From Actinomycetota bacterium (GTDB lineage: Bacteria > Actinomycetota > Acidimicrobiia > Acidimicrobiales > Ilumatobacteraceae), in assembly GCA_009924875.1 (NCBI GenBank), contig RFQQ01000002.1:1-39970 (forward strand): a DNA stretch of 39,970 nt, in the 5' to 3' direction. A program made the translations under genes and the position numbers. Below the pieces are notes generated by a model. The model ran no database searches. It had not been told where the DNA came from and worked only from the letters and a program-made list of their open reading frames with translations. How positions within the stretch are numbered: the stretch's first letter is position 1; the number at the start of each line of letters is the position of its first letter. This document shows positions 16,160 through 23,813 of the stretch, piece after piece.

Positions 16160-19100
16160 GTGAAGTACCCCGACGTCCCCCCGCAGCCTGACCTGCCTTC
16201 CCTCGAGGGAGAGGTGCTCGCCGAATGGGAGCGCGACGACACCTTCCGACGCTCGGTGAATGCTCGCGACGCTGGCGCCGATGGGGAGAACGAGTTCGTC
16301 TTCTACGACGGCCCCCCGTTCGCCAACGGCCTGCCCCATTACGGCCACCTGCTCACCGGCTACGTGAAGGACGCGATCCCTCGGTATCAAACGATGCGGG
16401 GGCGCCGGGTTGAGCGCCGATTTGGGTGGGACTGCCATGGTCTTCCTGCTGAAGTCCAAGCCGAGAAGGAACTTGGCATCTCGGGCCACCCCGAGATCTC
16501 GGCCTTCGGCATCGACCGCTTCAACGACGCCTGTCGAACGAGCGTGTTGCAGTACACCAACGAATGGCGGGCCTACGTCAACCGACAGGCGCGCTGGGTG
16601 GACTTCGACAACGACTATAAGACCCTCGACCTCGACTACATGGAAAGCGTCATGTGGGCGTTCCGCCAGCTCTGGGATAAGGGCCTCATCTACGAGGGAT
16701 TCCGAGTGCTCGCGTACTGCTGGCGCTGCGAGACACCGCTGAGCAATACCGAGACTCGCATGGACGACGTCTACCGCGACCGGCAGGACCCTGCCGTCAC
16801 CGTCTGGTTCCGCCTCGAGACCGGCGAGCGCATCCTCGCGTGGACCACGACACCGTGGACCCTGCCGTCGAATCTGGCCCTCGCCGTCGGCCCGGAGATC
16901 GAGTACTCGGTCGTCGAGCTTGAGGGCGAGCGGTACATCATCGCCTCGGCCCGGCTCGAGGCCTACGCCGCTCAACTCGAGGGGGGAGAGGTAGTCCAGA
17001 CCGTCCTCGGCTCCGAACTCGTCGGGCGCGCCTACACGCCGGTCTTCGACTTCCTCGCCGACACCGAGAACGCCTTCCGAGTGCTGCCCGGAGAGTTCGT
17101 CACCACGGAGGACGGCACGGGCGTGGTGCACATGGCCCCGGGATTCGGCGAGGAGGACCAGACCGTCTGCTCAGCCGCCGGTATCCCGACGATCTGCCCC
17201 ATGGATGAGCGGGGCCGGTACACCGCGGAGATCTCCCGTTGGGTTGGAACGCACGTCTTCGAGGCGAACCCGGAGGTGATCAGGGCGCTCAAGGAGATTG
17301 GGGCGCTCGTCCGACACGACAGTTACGACCACGCCTATCCGCATTGCTGGCGCTGCGCCGAGCCGCTCGTATACCGCGCGATCTCATCGTGGTTCGTCGA
17401 GGTGACCCGGATCCGCGATCGGATGGTGGAGCTGAACGGCAGCATCAACTGGGTGCCCTCCCATGTGAAGGAGGGCAGCTTCGGTAAGTGGCTGGCGAAC
17501 GCGCGTGACTGGTCGATCTCGAGGAACCGCTTCTGGGGATCCCCGATCCCGGTCTGGGTCAGTGACGATCCGGCCTATCCGCGCACCGATGTCTACGGCT
17601 CGATCGCCGAACTCGAAGCCGACTTCGGTGTGGAGGTGCGCGATCTCCACCGCCCGGTCATCGACCAGCTGGTTCGAGCGAATCCTGATGATCCGACCGG
17701 TCGCTCCATGATGCGGCGCGTCCCCGAGGTGCTCGACTGCTGGTTCGAGTCGGGATCGATGCCCTTCGCCCAGGTCCACTACCCCTTCGAGAACGCGGAG
17801 TGGTTCGAGCACCACTATCCCGGTGACTTCATCGTGGAGTACCTCGGCCAGACTCGCGGGTGGTTCTACACGATGCACGTCCTCGCGACCGCGCTGTTCG
17901 ATCGTCCGGCATTCGAGAACTGCGTGAGCCACGGAATCGTGCTCGGTGACGATGGCTCCAAGATGTCGAAGTCGCTGCGGAACTATCCGGATCCGAATCA
18001 GATGTTCGACGCACACGGCTCGGATGCGATGCGCTGGTACCTGCTGTCGTCCCCGATCCTGAGGGGTCTGGACTTCTCGGTATCGGAGACCGGAATCCGA
18101 GACACCGTGCGACGCGTGGTGCTGCCGTTCTGGAACGCCTATTACTTCCTCACGCTCTACGCCCGCGCGGCCGGGCTCGAGGGGGTTGAGCGAACCGATC
18201 AAACCGATGTCCTCGACCGGTACCTGCTCGGAGAACTGAACCGTCTCGTGGCCGAATCGACCACCGCGCTCGACGCCTATGACCTCTACGGTGCGTGCGA
18301 GACGGTGGAGCGATTCCTCGACACGCTCACCAACTGGTACATCCGTCGTAGCCGAGAGCGGTTCTGGGAGGGCAATCAGGACGCGATCGACACCCTGCAC
18401 ACGGCGATGGTGACGCTCTGTCGGGTCGCCGCGCCGCTGCTGCCACTTATCGCCGAGCACATCCACCAGGGGTTGACCGGCGCGGACAGCGTGCACCTTC
18501 TCGACTGGCCAAATGCCGAGGGGTTCCCGGTTGACGAGGAGCTGGCCCGGGGGATGGCGCTCGTCCGAGACGCCTGCTCGACACTGCTGTCTCTTCGCAA
18601 GGCCGAGGGGCTCCGCGTCCGCCTGCCACTCGCCTCGGCGACGGTCGCGACGCCGGACGCAGCAGCACTCGGCCCGCATCTGGCGATCATCCGTGATGAG
18701 CTCAATCTCAAAGACATCTTCCTCACGGACGATGTCGCCGCGCACGGTCGGAGGGAACTCGTTCTGAATCCGAAGGCGCTCGGCCCGCGACTCGGGGGCG
18801 CCACCCAAGAGGTCATCGGCGCTCACAAACGCGGGGACTGGTCGGAGACACCGACGGGCGTTCGAGTGGGTGGCCATGATCTCGAACCAGGGGAGTTCGA
18901 CTTCCGATTGGTGTCGGCCGCTGATGGTGCGGCGGCCACGCTTCCCCGTGACGGGGGCATCGTCGTGCTCGATACCAACGTCACCCCCGAGCTTGAGATC
19001 GAGGGAGTGGCGCGTGACCTCATCCGCAGAGTCCAGCAGGAGCGCCGCGAGGCGGGGCTGGATGTGAGTGACCGGATCCGCTTGACCGTCTCCGGACCCG

Positions 19101-19228
19101 AGGAGGTGCTCGTGGCACTCGAGGCCCATCGGGATCTGGTCGCCGGAGAGACCTTGGCCCTCCAGGTCGCCGCAGCAGGCACCGCTGATGACCTGGTCGT
19201 CGCCGTGGAGCGTGTCTCCGCGGGGTGA
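16160..19228 (+). CDS. ileS: Isoleucyl-tRNA synthetase
   Basis: This is a class I synthetase that charges tRNA-Ile and edits valine. The HIGH-type motif appears in [15 protein letters not shown], and [17 protein letters not shown] follows. The editing domain contains [15 protein letters not shown], and KMSKS occurs in [16 protein letters not shown]. Cys pairs CWRC are seen twice. The C-terminal anticodon-binding region ends at residue 1022. The [10 protein letters not shown] form and overall length indicate the eukaryote-like class found in mycobacteria, some members of which are naturally less sensitive to mupirocin (established knowledge; resistance here is not shown). The GTG at 16160 has only a weak ribosome binding site. 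Confidence 0.96.
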   Translation: MKYPDVPPQPDLPSLEGEVLAEWERDDTFRRSVNARDAGADGENEFVFYDGPPFANGLPHYGHLLTGYVKDAIPRYQTMRGRRVERRFGWDCHGLPAEVQAEKELGISGHPEISAFGIDRFNDACRTSVLQYTNEWRAYVNRQARWVDFDNDYKTLDLDYMESVMWAFRQLWDKGLIYEGFRVLAYCWRCETPLSNTETRMDDVYRDRQDPAVTVWFRLETGERILAWTTTPWTLPSNLALAVGPEIEYSVVELEGERYIIASARLEAYAAQLEGGEVVQTVLGSELVGRAYTPVFDFLADTENAFRVLPGEFVTTEDGTGVVHMAPGFGEEDQTVCSAAGIPTICPMDERGRYTAEISRWVGTHVFEANPEVIRALKEIGALVRHDSYDHAYPHCWRCAEPLVYRAISSWFVEVTRIRDRMVELNGSINWVPSHVKEGSFGKWLANARDWSISRNRFWGSPIPVWVSDDPAYPRTDVYGSIAELEADFGVEVRDLHRPVIDQLVRANPDDPTGRSMMRRVPEVLDCWFESGSMPFAQVHYPFENAEWFEHHYPGDFIVEYLGQTRGWFYTMHVLATALFDRPAFENCVSHGIVLGDDGSKMSKSLRNYPDPNQMFDAHGSDAMRWYLLSSPILRGLDFSVSETGIRDTVRRVVLPFWNAYYFLTLYARAAGLEGVERTDQTDVLDRYLLGELNRLVAESTTALDAYDLYGACETVERFLDTLTNWYIRRSRERFWEGNQDAIDTLHTAMVTLCRVAAPLLPLIAEHIHQGLTGADSVHLLDWPNAEGFPVDEELARGMALVRDACSTLLSLRKAEGLRVRLPLASATVATPDAAALGPHLAIIRDELNLKDIFLTDDVAAHGRRELVLNPKALGPRLGGATQEVIGAHKRGDWSETPTGVRVGGHDLEPGEFDFRLVSAADGAAATLPRDGGIVVLDTNVTPELEIEGVARDLIRRVQQERREAGLDVSDRIRLTVSGPEEVLVALEAHRDLVAGETLALQVAAAGTADDLVVAVERVSAG

Positions 19229-19235
19229 CCGCCGT

Positions 19236-19251
19236 GGCCGACTCGACGGCC
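19236..19251 (+). terminator. Short hairpin after ileS
   Basis: GGCCG (19236-19240) pairs with CGGCC (19247-19251) around a 6-nt loop, 7 nt after the ileS stop. The stem is short and no T tract follows. This may be a weak terminator; the call is tentative. Confidence 0.25.
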
Positions 19252-19256
19252 GGCGA

Positions 19257-19262
19257 TAGTGT
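19257..19262 (+). promoter_or_regulatory. Candidate -10 hexamer of the DksA-like gene
   Basis: TAGTGT ends 27 nt before the ATG at 19290 and is followed by a good ribosome binding site (GGGAGG, 19278-19283). It fits the TAGNNT pattern seen repeatedly in this window. Confidence 0.4.
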
Positions 19263-19289
19263 TCCCCGACCAACGACGGGAGGTCCACC

Positions 19290-20177
19290 ATGGCCGCGAA
19301 GAAGTCAACCGCGAAGAAGCCGGCAGCCAAGAAGGCCGCGCCGAAGAAGGTCGTGAAGAAGGCCGCGCCGAAGAAGCCGGCAGCCAAGAAGGCCGCGCCG
19401 AAGAAGGTCGTGAAGAAGGCTGTCGCGAAGAAGGTTGCGAAGGCTGCGCCGAAGAAGGCTGTGACGAAGAAGGCTGCGCCGAAGAAGGCTGTGACGAAGA
19501 AGGCTGTGACGAAGAAGGCTGTCGCGAAGAAGGTCGCGAAGGCTGCGCCGAAGAAGGCTGTGACGAAGAAGGCTGTGACGAAGAAGCCGGCAGCCAAGAA
19601 GGCTGTCGCTAAGAAGGTCGCGAAGGCTGCGCCGAAGAAGCCGGCGGCAAAGAAGGCTGCTCCGCAGCAGGTTGCGACGAAGGCGGCACCCAAGAAGCTC
19701 GCGCCGAAGAAGGCCGCGCCGAAGAAATCAGCTCCTCCGAAGAAGGTCGGGCCCGAGTTCCCCAAAGTGCGCGGCGTGTCAAAGGACGGCATTGCCTACA
19801 CCAAGGAATTCGATGTCCGGTTCCTCAAGGCTCAACGAGCCCTGCTGCACGAGGAGCGCGAACGACTCGTCGGCCAAGCGGATCGCCTAGAGCATGATGC
19901 CCAAGAGCTCATCGACGAGGCAGAGATGGGTGATGTGCAATTCGACGACGAAGGCGGCGAGGGCGACACGATGGTTGTTGAACGCGAACGCGATCTCGCG
20001 TTGAGTGCTCAGGCACGGGAGGCAGTCGCTGAGATTGATGCCGCGCTCGAGCGGATCTCCTCCGGCCGCTACGGCTTCTCGCTCGTGTCGGCGCGACCAA
20101 TCCCGAGGGAGCGGCTCGAAGCCATCCCGTGGGCGACGGAACTGGTCGAGGAGAAGGTCGGCGGTATCGGAAGGTGA
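19290..20177 (+). CDS. DksA/TraR-like protein with histone-H1-like Lys-rich N-terminus, lacking zinc cysteines
   Basis: The protein has 295 aa in two parts. Residues 1-152 are almost entirely Lys, Ala, Pro, Val and Thr in repeats such as KKAAPKK and AVAKKVAKAAPKK, like histone H1 or mycobacterial HU tails, and probably bind nucleic acid (inference). The rest has a coiled-coil pair (about 180-257) and a DksA/TraR-type end, GRYGFSLVSARPIPRER then LEAIPWATELVEE. Actinobacterial relatives next to lspA have a similar basic tail but a C4 zinc site. Here every cysteine of that site is replaced, and there is no cysteine in the whole protein. It may bind RNA polymerase, but without the usual zinc knuckle. 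Its stop overlaps lspA (GTGA). Confidence 0.8.
   Translation: MAAKKSTAKKPAAKKAAPKKVVKKAAPKKPAAKKAAPKKVVKKAVAKKVAKAAPKKAVTKKAAPKKAVTKKAVTKKAVAKKVAKAAPKKAVTKKAVTKKPAAKKAVAKKVAKAAPKKPAAKKAAPQQVATKAAPKKLAPKKAAPKKSAPPKKVGPEFPKVRGVSKDGIAYTKEFDVRFLKAQRALLHEERERLVGQADRLEHDAQELIDEAEMGDVQFDDEGGEGDTMVVERERDLALSAQAREAVAEIDAALERISSGRYGFSLVSARPIPRERLEAIPWATELVEEKVGGIGR
19311..19746 (+). repeat. Tandem AAGAAG-rich codon repeats within the DksA-like gene
   Basis: Low-complexity DNA encodes the Lys-rich tail. A 51-bp segment beginning at 19313 recurs perfectly at 19370 (57-bp offset). A second unit, GTCGCGAAGAAGGTYGCG followed by AAGGCTGCGCCGAAGAAG, occurs at 19422, 19521 and 19605, the last copy with one further change. 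The array remains in frame. Such repeats can expand or contract by slippage and are prone to assembly collapse. Confidence 0.85.
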
Positions 20178-20668
20178 GTCGCGACGGGCGGGCCGGTCGT
20201 CGCCTCGCCCTGCCGATCGGCGCCGCGGTGGTCCTCGTCGACCAGGGCGCCAAGCAGTGGGCGCTCGGACGGTTGAGTCAGGGTCGGACCATCGATCTCG
20301 TCTGGACGTTGCGGTTCCGACTGACCTTCAACGAGGGGATGGCTTTCGGTGCCGGGCAAGGTCTCGGTGTCGTCATCGGACTCCTCGCCGCGGTGATCAT
20401 CGTGCTCCTCCTCCGTCAGACCTCGCGAGTCATGCCATCGACCCAAGCAGTGGCGCTCGGCCTCATCATGGGTGGCGCGGCTGGCAACCTCATCGACCGC
20501 CTCGCGCGCGATGGCGGACTGCTGAGGGGGGCGGTGGTGGATTTCATTGATCTCCAATGGTTCCCGGTCTTCAACATCGCTGATGCCGCGATCAACATCG
20601 GCGCAGTGCTGCTCGTTCTTACTCTCGCGCTCGAGGCGCGGACCGCTGAGCGCGAGAGCGCCCGATGA
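20174..20668 (+). CDS. lspA: Lipoprotein signal peptidase LspA
   Basis: This is an aspartic membrane protease that removes signal peptides from prolipoproteins after diacylglyceryl modification. Four hydrophobic segments are visible in 164 aa. Family blocks are VVLVDQGAKQWA, LTFNEGMAFG, GGAAGNLIDRL, VVDFIDLQWFPVFNIADAAI; the aspartates in VVDFI and FNIADA are the expected catalytic pair. I chose GTG 20174, which overlaps the upstream stop (GTGA), since residues before it are encoded inside the upstream gene. It is coupled to rluD by an ATGA overlap. Confidence 0.95.
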   Translation: MSRDGRAGRRLALPIGAAVVLVDQGAKQWALGRLSQGRTIDLVWTLRFRLTFNEGMAFGAGQGLGVVIGLLAAVIIVLLLRQTSRVMPSTQAVALGLIMGGAAGNLIDRLARDGGLLRGAVVDFIDLQWFPVFNIADAAINIGAVLLVLTLALEARTAERESAR

Positions 20669-21585
20669 TTGAGGAAACGGTTCCCGCCGCGCTCGCCGGT
20701 GAGCGCCTCGACCGGATCGTCGCGCTCGTTCTCGACGTGTCGAGATCGGTCGCCCAGGGCGTCGTGGACTCCGGCGGCGTCACTGTGGACGGCGCCGTCG
20801 AGACGGTCGGTCGACTGCGACTCGAGGAAGGGCAGCACGTGACCGTCGATGAGTCACACCTGCCCGGAGCAGAACTTCCGGCACCCGATCCTGAGATCGA
20901 GTTCGGAGTCGTGCACGTCGACGAATGGATCGTTGTCGTCGACAAGCCGGCGGGCCTCGTGGTCCATCCCGGCGCGGGTAATCCCGACGGAACGCTCGTC
21001 AACGGCCTCCTAGCTGCCTACCCCGACTTGGCCGAGGTCGGCGACCCGGTGAGGCCGGGCATCGTGCACCGTCTCGACGCGGGAAGCACGGGTCTGCTCG
21101 TGGTGGCTCGCACCGAGGAGGCCCGAGAGGCCCTCATTGATCAGTTCGTCGATCACTCCGCCGGACGCACCTACATGGCGCTGGTCTGGGGGCGCCCGGA
21201 GGCTCCCCACGGGGTCATCGACGCGCCGATCGGACGATCACAGCGCGATCCGATGCGCATGGCGGTGGTCGCCGACGGTCGCGGCGCGAGAACCGAGTAC
21301 GAGGTACTGCAGTCCTACGACGACCGGGGTGAGCCGACCCTTCTCGAGTGTCGGCTCGAGACGGGCAGGACCCATCAGATCCGGGTTCACCTGTCGTCGA
21401 TCGGGCATCCGCTGATCGGCGACCCCTGGTACGGGCAGCGACGTCCGACCCTCGGGCTCGAACGGCCCTTCCTCCACGCGAGCCGACTCGAGCTCACCCA
21501 TCCGGGCACGGGGGAGCGCGTCGTCTTCGAGAGCGAACTCCCGGCGGACCTACGCGGCATTCTCGACACGTTGACGCCGACCTGA
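20665..21585 (+). CDS. rluD: RluA-family 23S rRNA pseudouridine synthase (RluD-like)
   Basis: The enzyme isomerises uridines to pseudouridine, in RluD in helix 69 of 23S rRNA. An N-terminal S4 RNA-binding domain (about 1-75, ERLDRIVALVLDVSRS) is followed by the catalytic domain. That domain contains VVDKPAGLVVHPGAGNPDGT, GIVHRLDAGSTGLLVVART (catalytic Asp), ECRLETGRTHQIRVHL and HPLIGDPWYG. The length is 306 aa. The lspA-rluD pair is widely conserved. The exact target uridines cannot be told from sequence. Confidence 0.93.
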   Translation: MIEETVPAALAGERLDRIVALVLDVSRSVAQGVVDSGGVTVDGAVETVGRLRLEEGQHVTVDESHLPGAELPAPDPEIEFGVVHVDEWIVVVDKPAGLVVHPGAGNPDGTLVNGLLAAYPDLAEVGDPVRPGIVHRLDAGSTGLLVVARTEEAREALIDQFVDHSAGRTYMALVWGRPEAPHGVIDAPIGRSQRDPMRMAVVADGRGARTEYEVLQSYDDRGEPTLLECRLETGRTHQIRVHLSSIGHPLIGDPWYGQRRPTLGLERPFLHASRLELTHPGTGERVVFESELPADLRGILDTLTPT

Positions 21586-21603
21586 CCTGGAGCTGCGGTC
21601 AAC

Positions 21604-22050
21604 TCAGTCGTTGGCTGCCGGCCACGGGGCGGCGCCTCGGGCCATGTCAACGATCGAAGCGAGCGTGTATCCGTCGAGATGGGAGCGCATCGTCTCACCC
21701 GCGACCTGCCAGATCGCGAGCAGTACGCATTGGCCCTCGTGATCGCAGGCTCCGTCAGCGTGCGGTTCCCCGAAGTCGCCGAGCGTGATCGGACCGTCAA
21801 CCGCCGAGAGGATCTCGCTCAGTCCGATCGCCCCGGGATCGCGAGCCAGCACATACCCGCCGCCAACTCCGCGCTTCGACCGGACGATGCCGGCCCCCTT
21901 CAGCGCGAGGAGAATCTGCTCGAGATATGGCTGAGGGAGCGCTGTTCGCTCCGCGATGTCCCGCACTGAGGTCGGGCTGGAGGGGTCCTCGCGAAGGGCC
22001 AATGACAGCAGCGCGCGACAGGCGTAATCACCCCGCGTCGACACTCGCAC
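21604..22050 (-). CDS. Rrf2-family transcriptional regulator
   Basis: This is a small winged-helix regulator of the Rrf2/IscR/NsrR family, 148 aa from GTG 22050, which gives the family start VRVSTRGDYACRALLSLAL. The DNA-binding domain continues with VRDIAERTALPQPYLEQILL and ALKGAGIVRSKRGVGGGYVL. The effector loop has only two closely spaced cysteines (ACDHEGQC); IscR and NsrR ligate an Fe-S cluster with three. It may bind a cluster with other ligands or use the pair as a thiol switch (inference). It lies opposite to its neighbours and ends 18 bp from rluD. A longer in-frame start at 22113 is less likely. A TANNNT hexamer 6 nt upstream suggests a leaderless message. Confidence 0.9.
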   Translation of the reverse strand: MRVSTRGDYACRALLSLALREDPSSPTSVRDIAERTALPQPYLEQILLALKGAGIVRSKRGVGGGYVLARDPGAIGLSEILSAVDGPITLGDFGEPHADGACDHEGQCVLLAIWQVAGETMRSHLDGYTLASIVDMARGAAPWPAAND

Positions 22051-22056
22051 GAGGCC

Positions 22057-22062
22057 ATCGTA
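22057..22062 (-). promoter_or_regulatory. Candidate leaderless promoter (-10) of the Rrf2 regulator
   Basis: On the - strand TACGAT ends 6 nt before the GTG at 22050, with no Shine-Dalgarno between. The divergent region to the next gene is 75 bp. Rrf2 regulators often repress their own promoter, so an operator may lie here, but I see no clear palindrome. Confidence 0.45.
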
Positions 22063-22077
22063 GGAGGTTGGCGGCGG

Positions 22078-22083
22078 TACCGT
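22078..22083 (+). promoter_or_regulatory. Candidate -10 of the phosphodiesterase gene
   Basis: TACCGT fits TANNNT and lies 42 nt before the ATG at 22126 in the divergent region shared with the Rrf2 gene. The evidence is only the hexamer. Confidence 0.3.
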
Positions 22084-22125
22084 TGACTCCCGGCGGTCCG
22101 CGACGTCCGCCACTCGTCATCAGCC

Positions 22126-23235
22126 ATGAACACCCCTGCGACTCCAGTCCTGCCTGACTACGGCGGCGCGTGTCTCGATGGCATCATGCCCGCGCTCACC
22201 GGATCGGTGGGACGCCCCGATTGGGCACCCGAGGTTCTCGATGGTGCTCGGGCGGTCGTCCTGCTCGTGCTCGACGGTCTCGGGTGGTGCCAACTCGAGG
22301 ACCGTCGCGCGTGGTTGCCGAATCTCGCTTCGCTCGAGGGACGAGCGATCACCTCGGTCGCTCCGAGCACCACCGCGACGGCGCTCACCTCGATCGCGAC
22401 GGGTCTCACCCCTGGTGAGCACGGCATCGTCGGCTACCGAATGATGGTCGGCGGTTCGATTTTGAACTCGCTTCGGTGGTACGGCCCAACAGGCGATCGC
22501 CGATTCGACGCCCCGCCGGCGGAAATCCAACCGCACCCGCCGTTCCTTGGTGCTCGGTTGCCGATCGTTACGCCGAGCGAACTCATCGGGTCGGCCTTCT
22601 CCGAGGCGCATCTCCGAGGCGGGGAGCCGGTTGGCTGGCGCGCGTCCTCGTCGATTCCGGTCCTGGTGCGTCAGTTGGTCGATGCTGGCCGGCCGTTGGT
22701 CTACGCCTATTACGCCGGGGTGGACAAGATCGCTCACGAACGCGGTCTTGGGGAGTTCTATGACGCGGAACTCCGCGACGCTGATCGACTCGTCGGAGAT
22801 CTCCTCGACATTCTCGACGCCGACACCGCCCTCGTCGTCACCGCCGACCATGGACAGGTTGAGGTCGGTGATCGCATCATCGAACCCTCGCGAGAACTAC
22901 TCGGATTCACGTCGGGCCAGTCGGGGGAGGGTCGGATGCGGTGGTTCCACGCTCGCCGGGGCGCCGACAGCGACTTGCTCGATGCGGTGACGGACGAACT
23001 GGGGAGCACCGGCTGGGTCCGCACAATTGACGAGGTCATCGCCGAGGGATGGTTCGGTAGGAGGGTTCCTCCGCCGGTGCGATCGCGCCTCGGCGATGTG
23101 GTGGTCGCCGCCCGCGCACCGGTGAGCTACCACGACCCGGACGACAGCGGACCGTTCGAGTTGATCTGCCGGCACGGTTCGCTTACCCCCGAGGAGATGC
23201 TCGTACCGTTGGTGGCGGCCCGAGGGCGCGCTTGA
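22126..23235 (+). CDS. Alkaline-phosphatase-superfamily protein (type I phosphodiesterase/nucleotide pyrophosphatase)
   Basis: A member of the metal-dependent phosphodiesterase/pyrophosphatase family, 369 aa. The metal and nucleophile sites are recognisable: VVLLVLDGLGW (Asp), APSTTATALTSIATG (nucleophile Thr), GEHGIVGYRM, YYAGVDKIAHE (Asp, His), VVTADHGQVEVGD (Asp-His) and CRHGSLTPEEMLVPL (His). No signal peptide is evident, so it should be cytoplasmic. The substrate cannot be deduced; actinobacterial relatives are usually annotated as alkaline phosphatase family or nucleotide pyrophosphatase. It lies divergent from an Rrf2 regulator and 21 nt before bpa. Confidence 0.88.
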   Translation: MNTPATPVLPDYGGACLDGIMPALTGSVGRPDWAPEVLDGARAVVLLVLDGLGWCQLEDRRAWLPNLASLEGRAITSVAPSTTATALTSIATGLTPGEHGIVGYRMMVGGSILNSLRWYGPTGDRRFDAPPAEIQPHPPFLGARLPIVTPSELIGSAFSEAHLRGGEPVGWRASSSIPVLVRQLVDAGRPLVYAYYAGVDKIAHERGLGEFYDAELRDADRLVGDLLDILDADTALVVTADHGQVEVGDRIIEPSRELLGFTSGQSGEGRMRWFHARRGADSDLLDAVTDELGSTGWVRTIDEVIAEGWFGRRVPPPVRSRLGDVVVAARAPVSYHDPDDSGPFELICRHGSLTPEEMLVPLVAARGRA

Positions 23236-23256
23236 GCGGCGAGAACGGAGGATCCG

Positions 23257-23709
23257 ATGGATGAGAACGGTGGAACCGAGTTGGTGTCCGGCGGAGGAGA
23301 GGACACCGAGGTGCCCGACACGGGTTCGGTGACCGAGCCGGCCAAGGTCATGAGGATCGGCTCGATGGTCAAGCAGCTCCTTGAGGAGGTGCGTCAAGCC
23401 CCGCTCGATGAGGCGAGCCGTGAGCGGTTGGCCGAGGTGTATGAGCGATCGATCGTGGAGTTATCCGAGGCGCTCTCCTCTGATCTCCAAGACGAATTAC
23501 GGATTTTGACTCTTCCCTTCGAGGAGGGGGAGGTGCCCTCCGAAGGTGAGCTCCGGGTCGCGCAGGCCCAATTGGTCGGCTGGCTCGAGGGGCTCTTCCA
23601 CGGGATTCAGGCGACGCTGTTCGCGCAGCAACTCGCCGCGCGACAGCAACTCGAGCAGATTCGGCAGTTGCCCCAGGCCCCATCAGATCGGCCCGGAACG
23701 TACCTCTGA
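23257..23709 (+). CDS. bpa: Bacterial proteasome activator Bpa
   Basis: The protein has 150 aa with an acidic disordered N-terminus (1-28) and a helical core. The core reads EPAKVMRIGSMVKQLLEEVR, QAPLDEASRERL, LPFEEGEVPSEGELRVAQAQ, LVGWLEGLFHGIQATLFAQQ. This is closely like the mycobacterial protein Rv3780 (Bpa/PafE), an ATP-independent ring that opens the 20S proteasome gate. The C-terminus is G-T-Y-L, matching the GQYL tail (hydrophobic-Tyr-X type) that docks into the proteasome. A 20S core should therefore be encoded elsewhere in this genome (inference). The ATG follows GGAGG. A hairpin lies just after the stop. Confidence 0.93.
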   Translation: MDENGGTELVSGGGEDTEVPDTGSVTEPAKVMRIGSMVKQLLEEVRQAPLDEASRERLAEVYERSIVELSEALSSDLQDELRILTLPFEEGEVPSEGELRVAQAQLVGWLEGLFHGIQATLFAQQLAARQQLEQIRQLPQAPSDRPGTYL

Positions 23710-23713
23710 ACGC

Positions 23714-23729
23714 TCCGGCGGGCGCCGGA
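23714..23729 (+). terminator. Candidate terminator after bpa
   Basis: TCCGGC (23714-23719) pairs with GCCGGA (23724-23729) around a 4-nt loop, starting 5 nt after the bpa stop. The stem is G+C-rich with no T run, which is common for actinobacterial terminators. It separates bpa from the dnaE promoter region. Confidence 0.45.
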
Positions 23730-23750
23730 AACGGTGCTGGACACCTCTGA

Positions 23751-23756
23751 TAGGTT
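23751..23756 (+). promoter_or_regulatory. Candidate -10 hexamer of dnaE
   Basis: TAGGTT, identical to the ftsQ hexamer, lies 57 nt upstream of the dnaE GTG and downstream of the bpa hairpin. No better hexamer lies nearer the start. Confidence 0.35.
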
Positions 23757-23813
23757 CGACGAACCACATTCATGTGATTCGTCCCGTCCGCCTCGATCAT
23801 CCGCAACCGATAC

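Noticed and set aside
19259-19612. Glu/Gly-rich + strand frame across the repeat
   Set aside because: It is an out-of-frame reading of the Lys-rich repeat. The frame from 19290 has the ribosome binding site and continues into a conserved domain.
17384-19792. 802-codon - strand frame opposite ileS and the Lys-rich repeat
   Set aside because: The Phe/Ala-rich start is the antisense reading of AAGAAG repeats. ileS on the + strand is certain.
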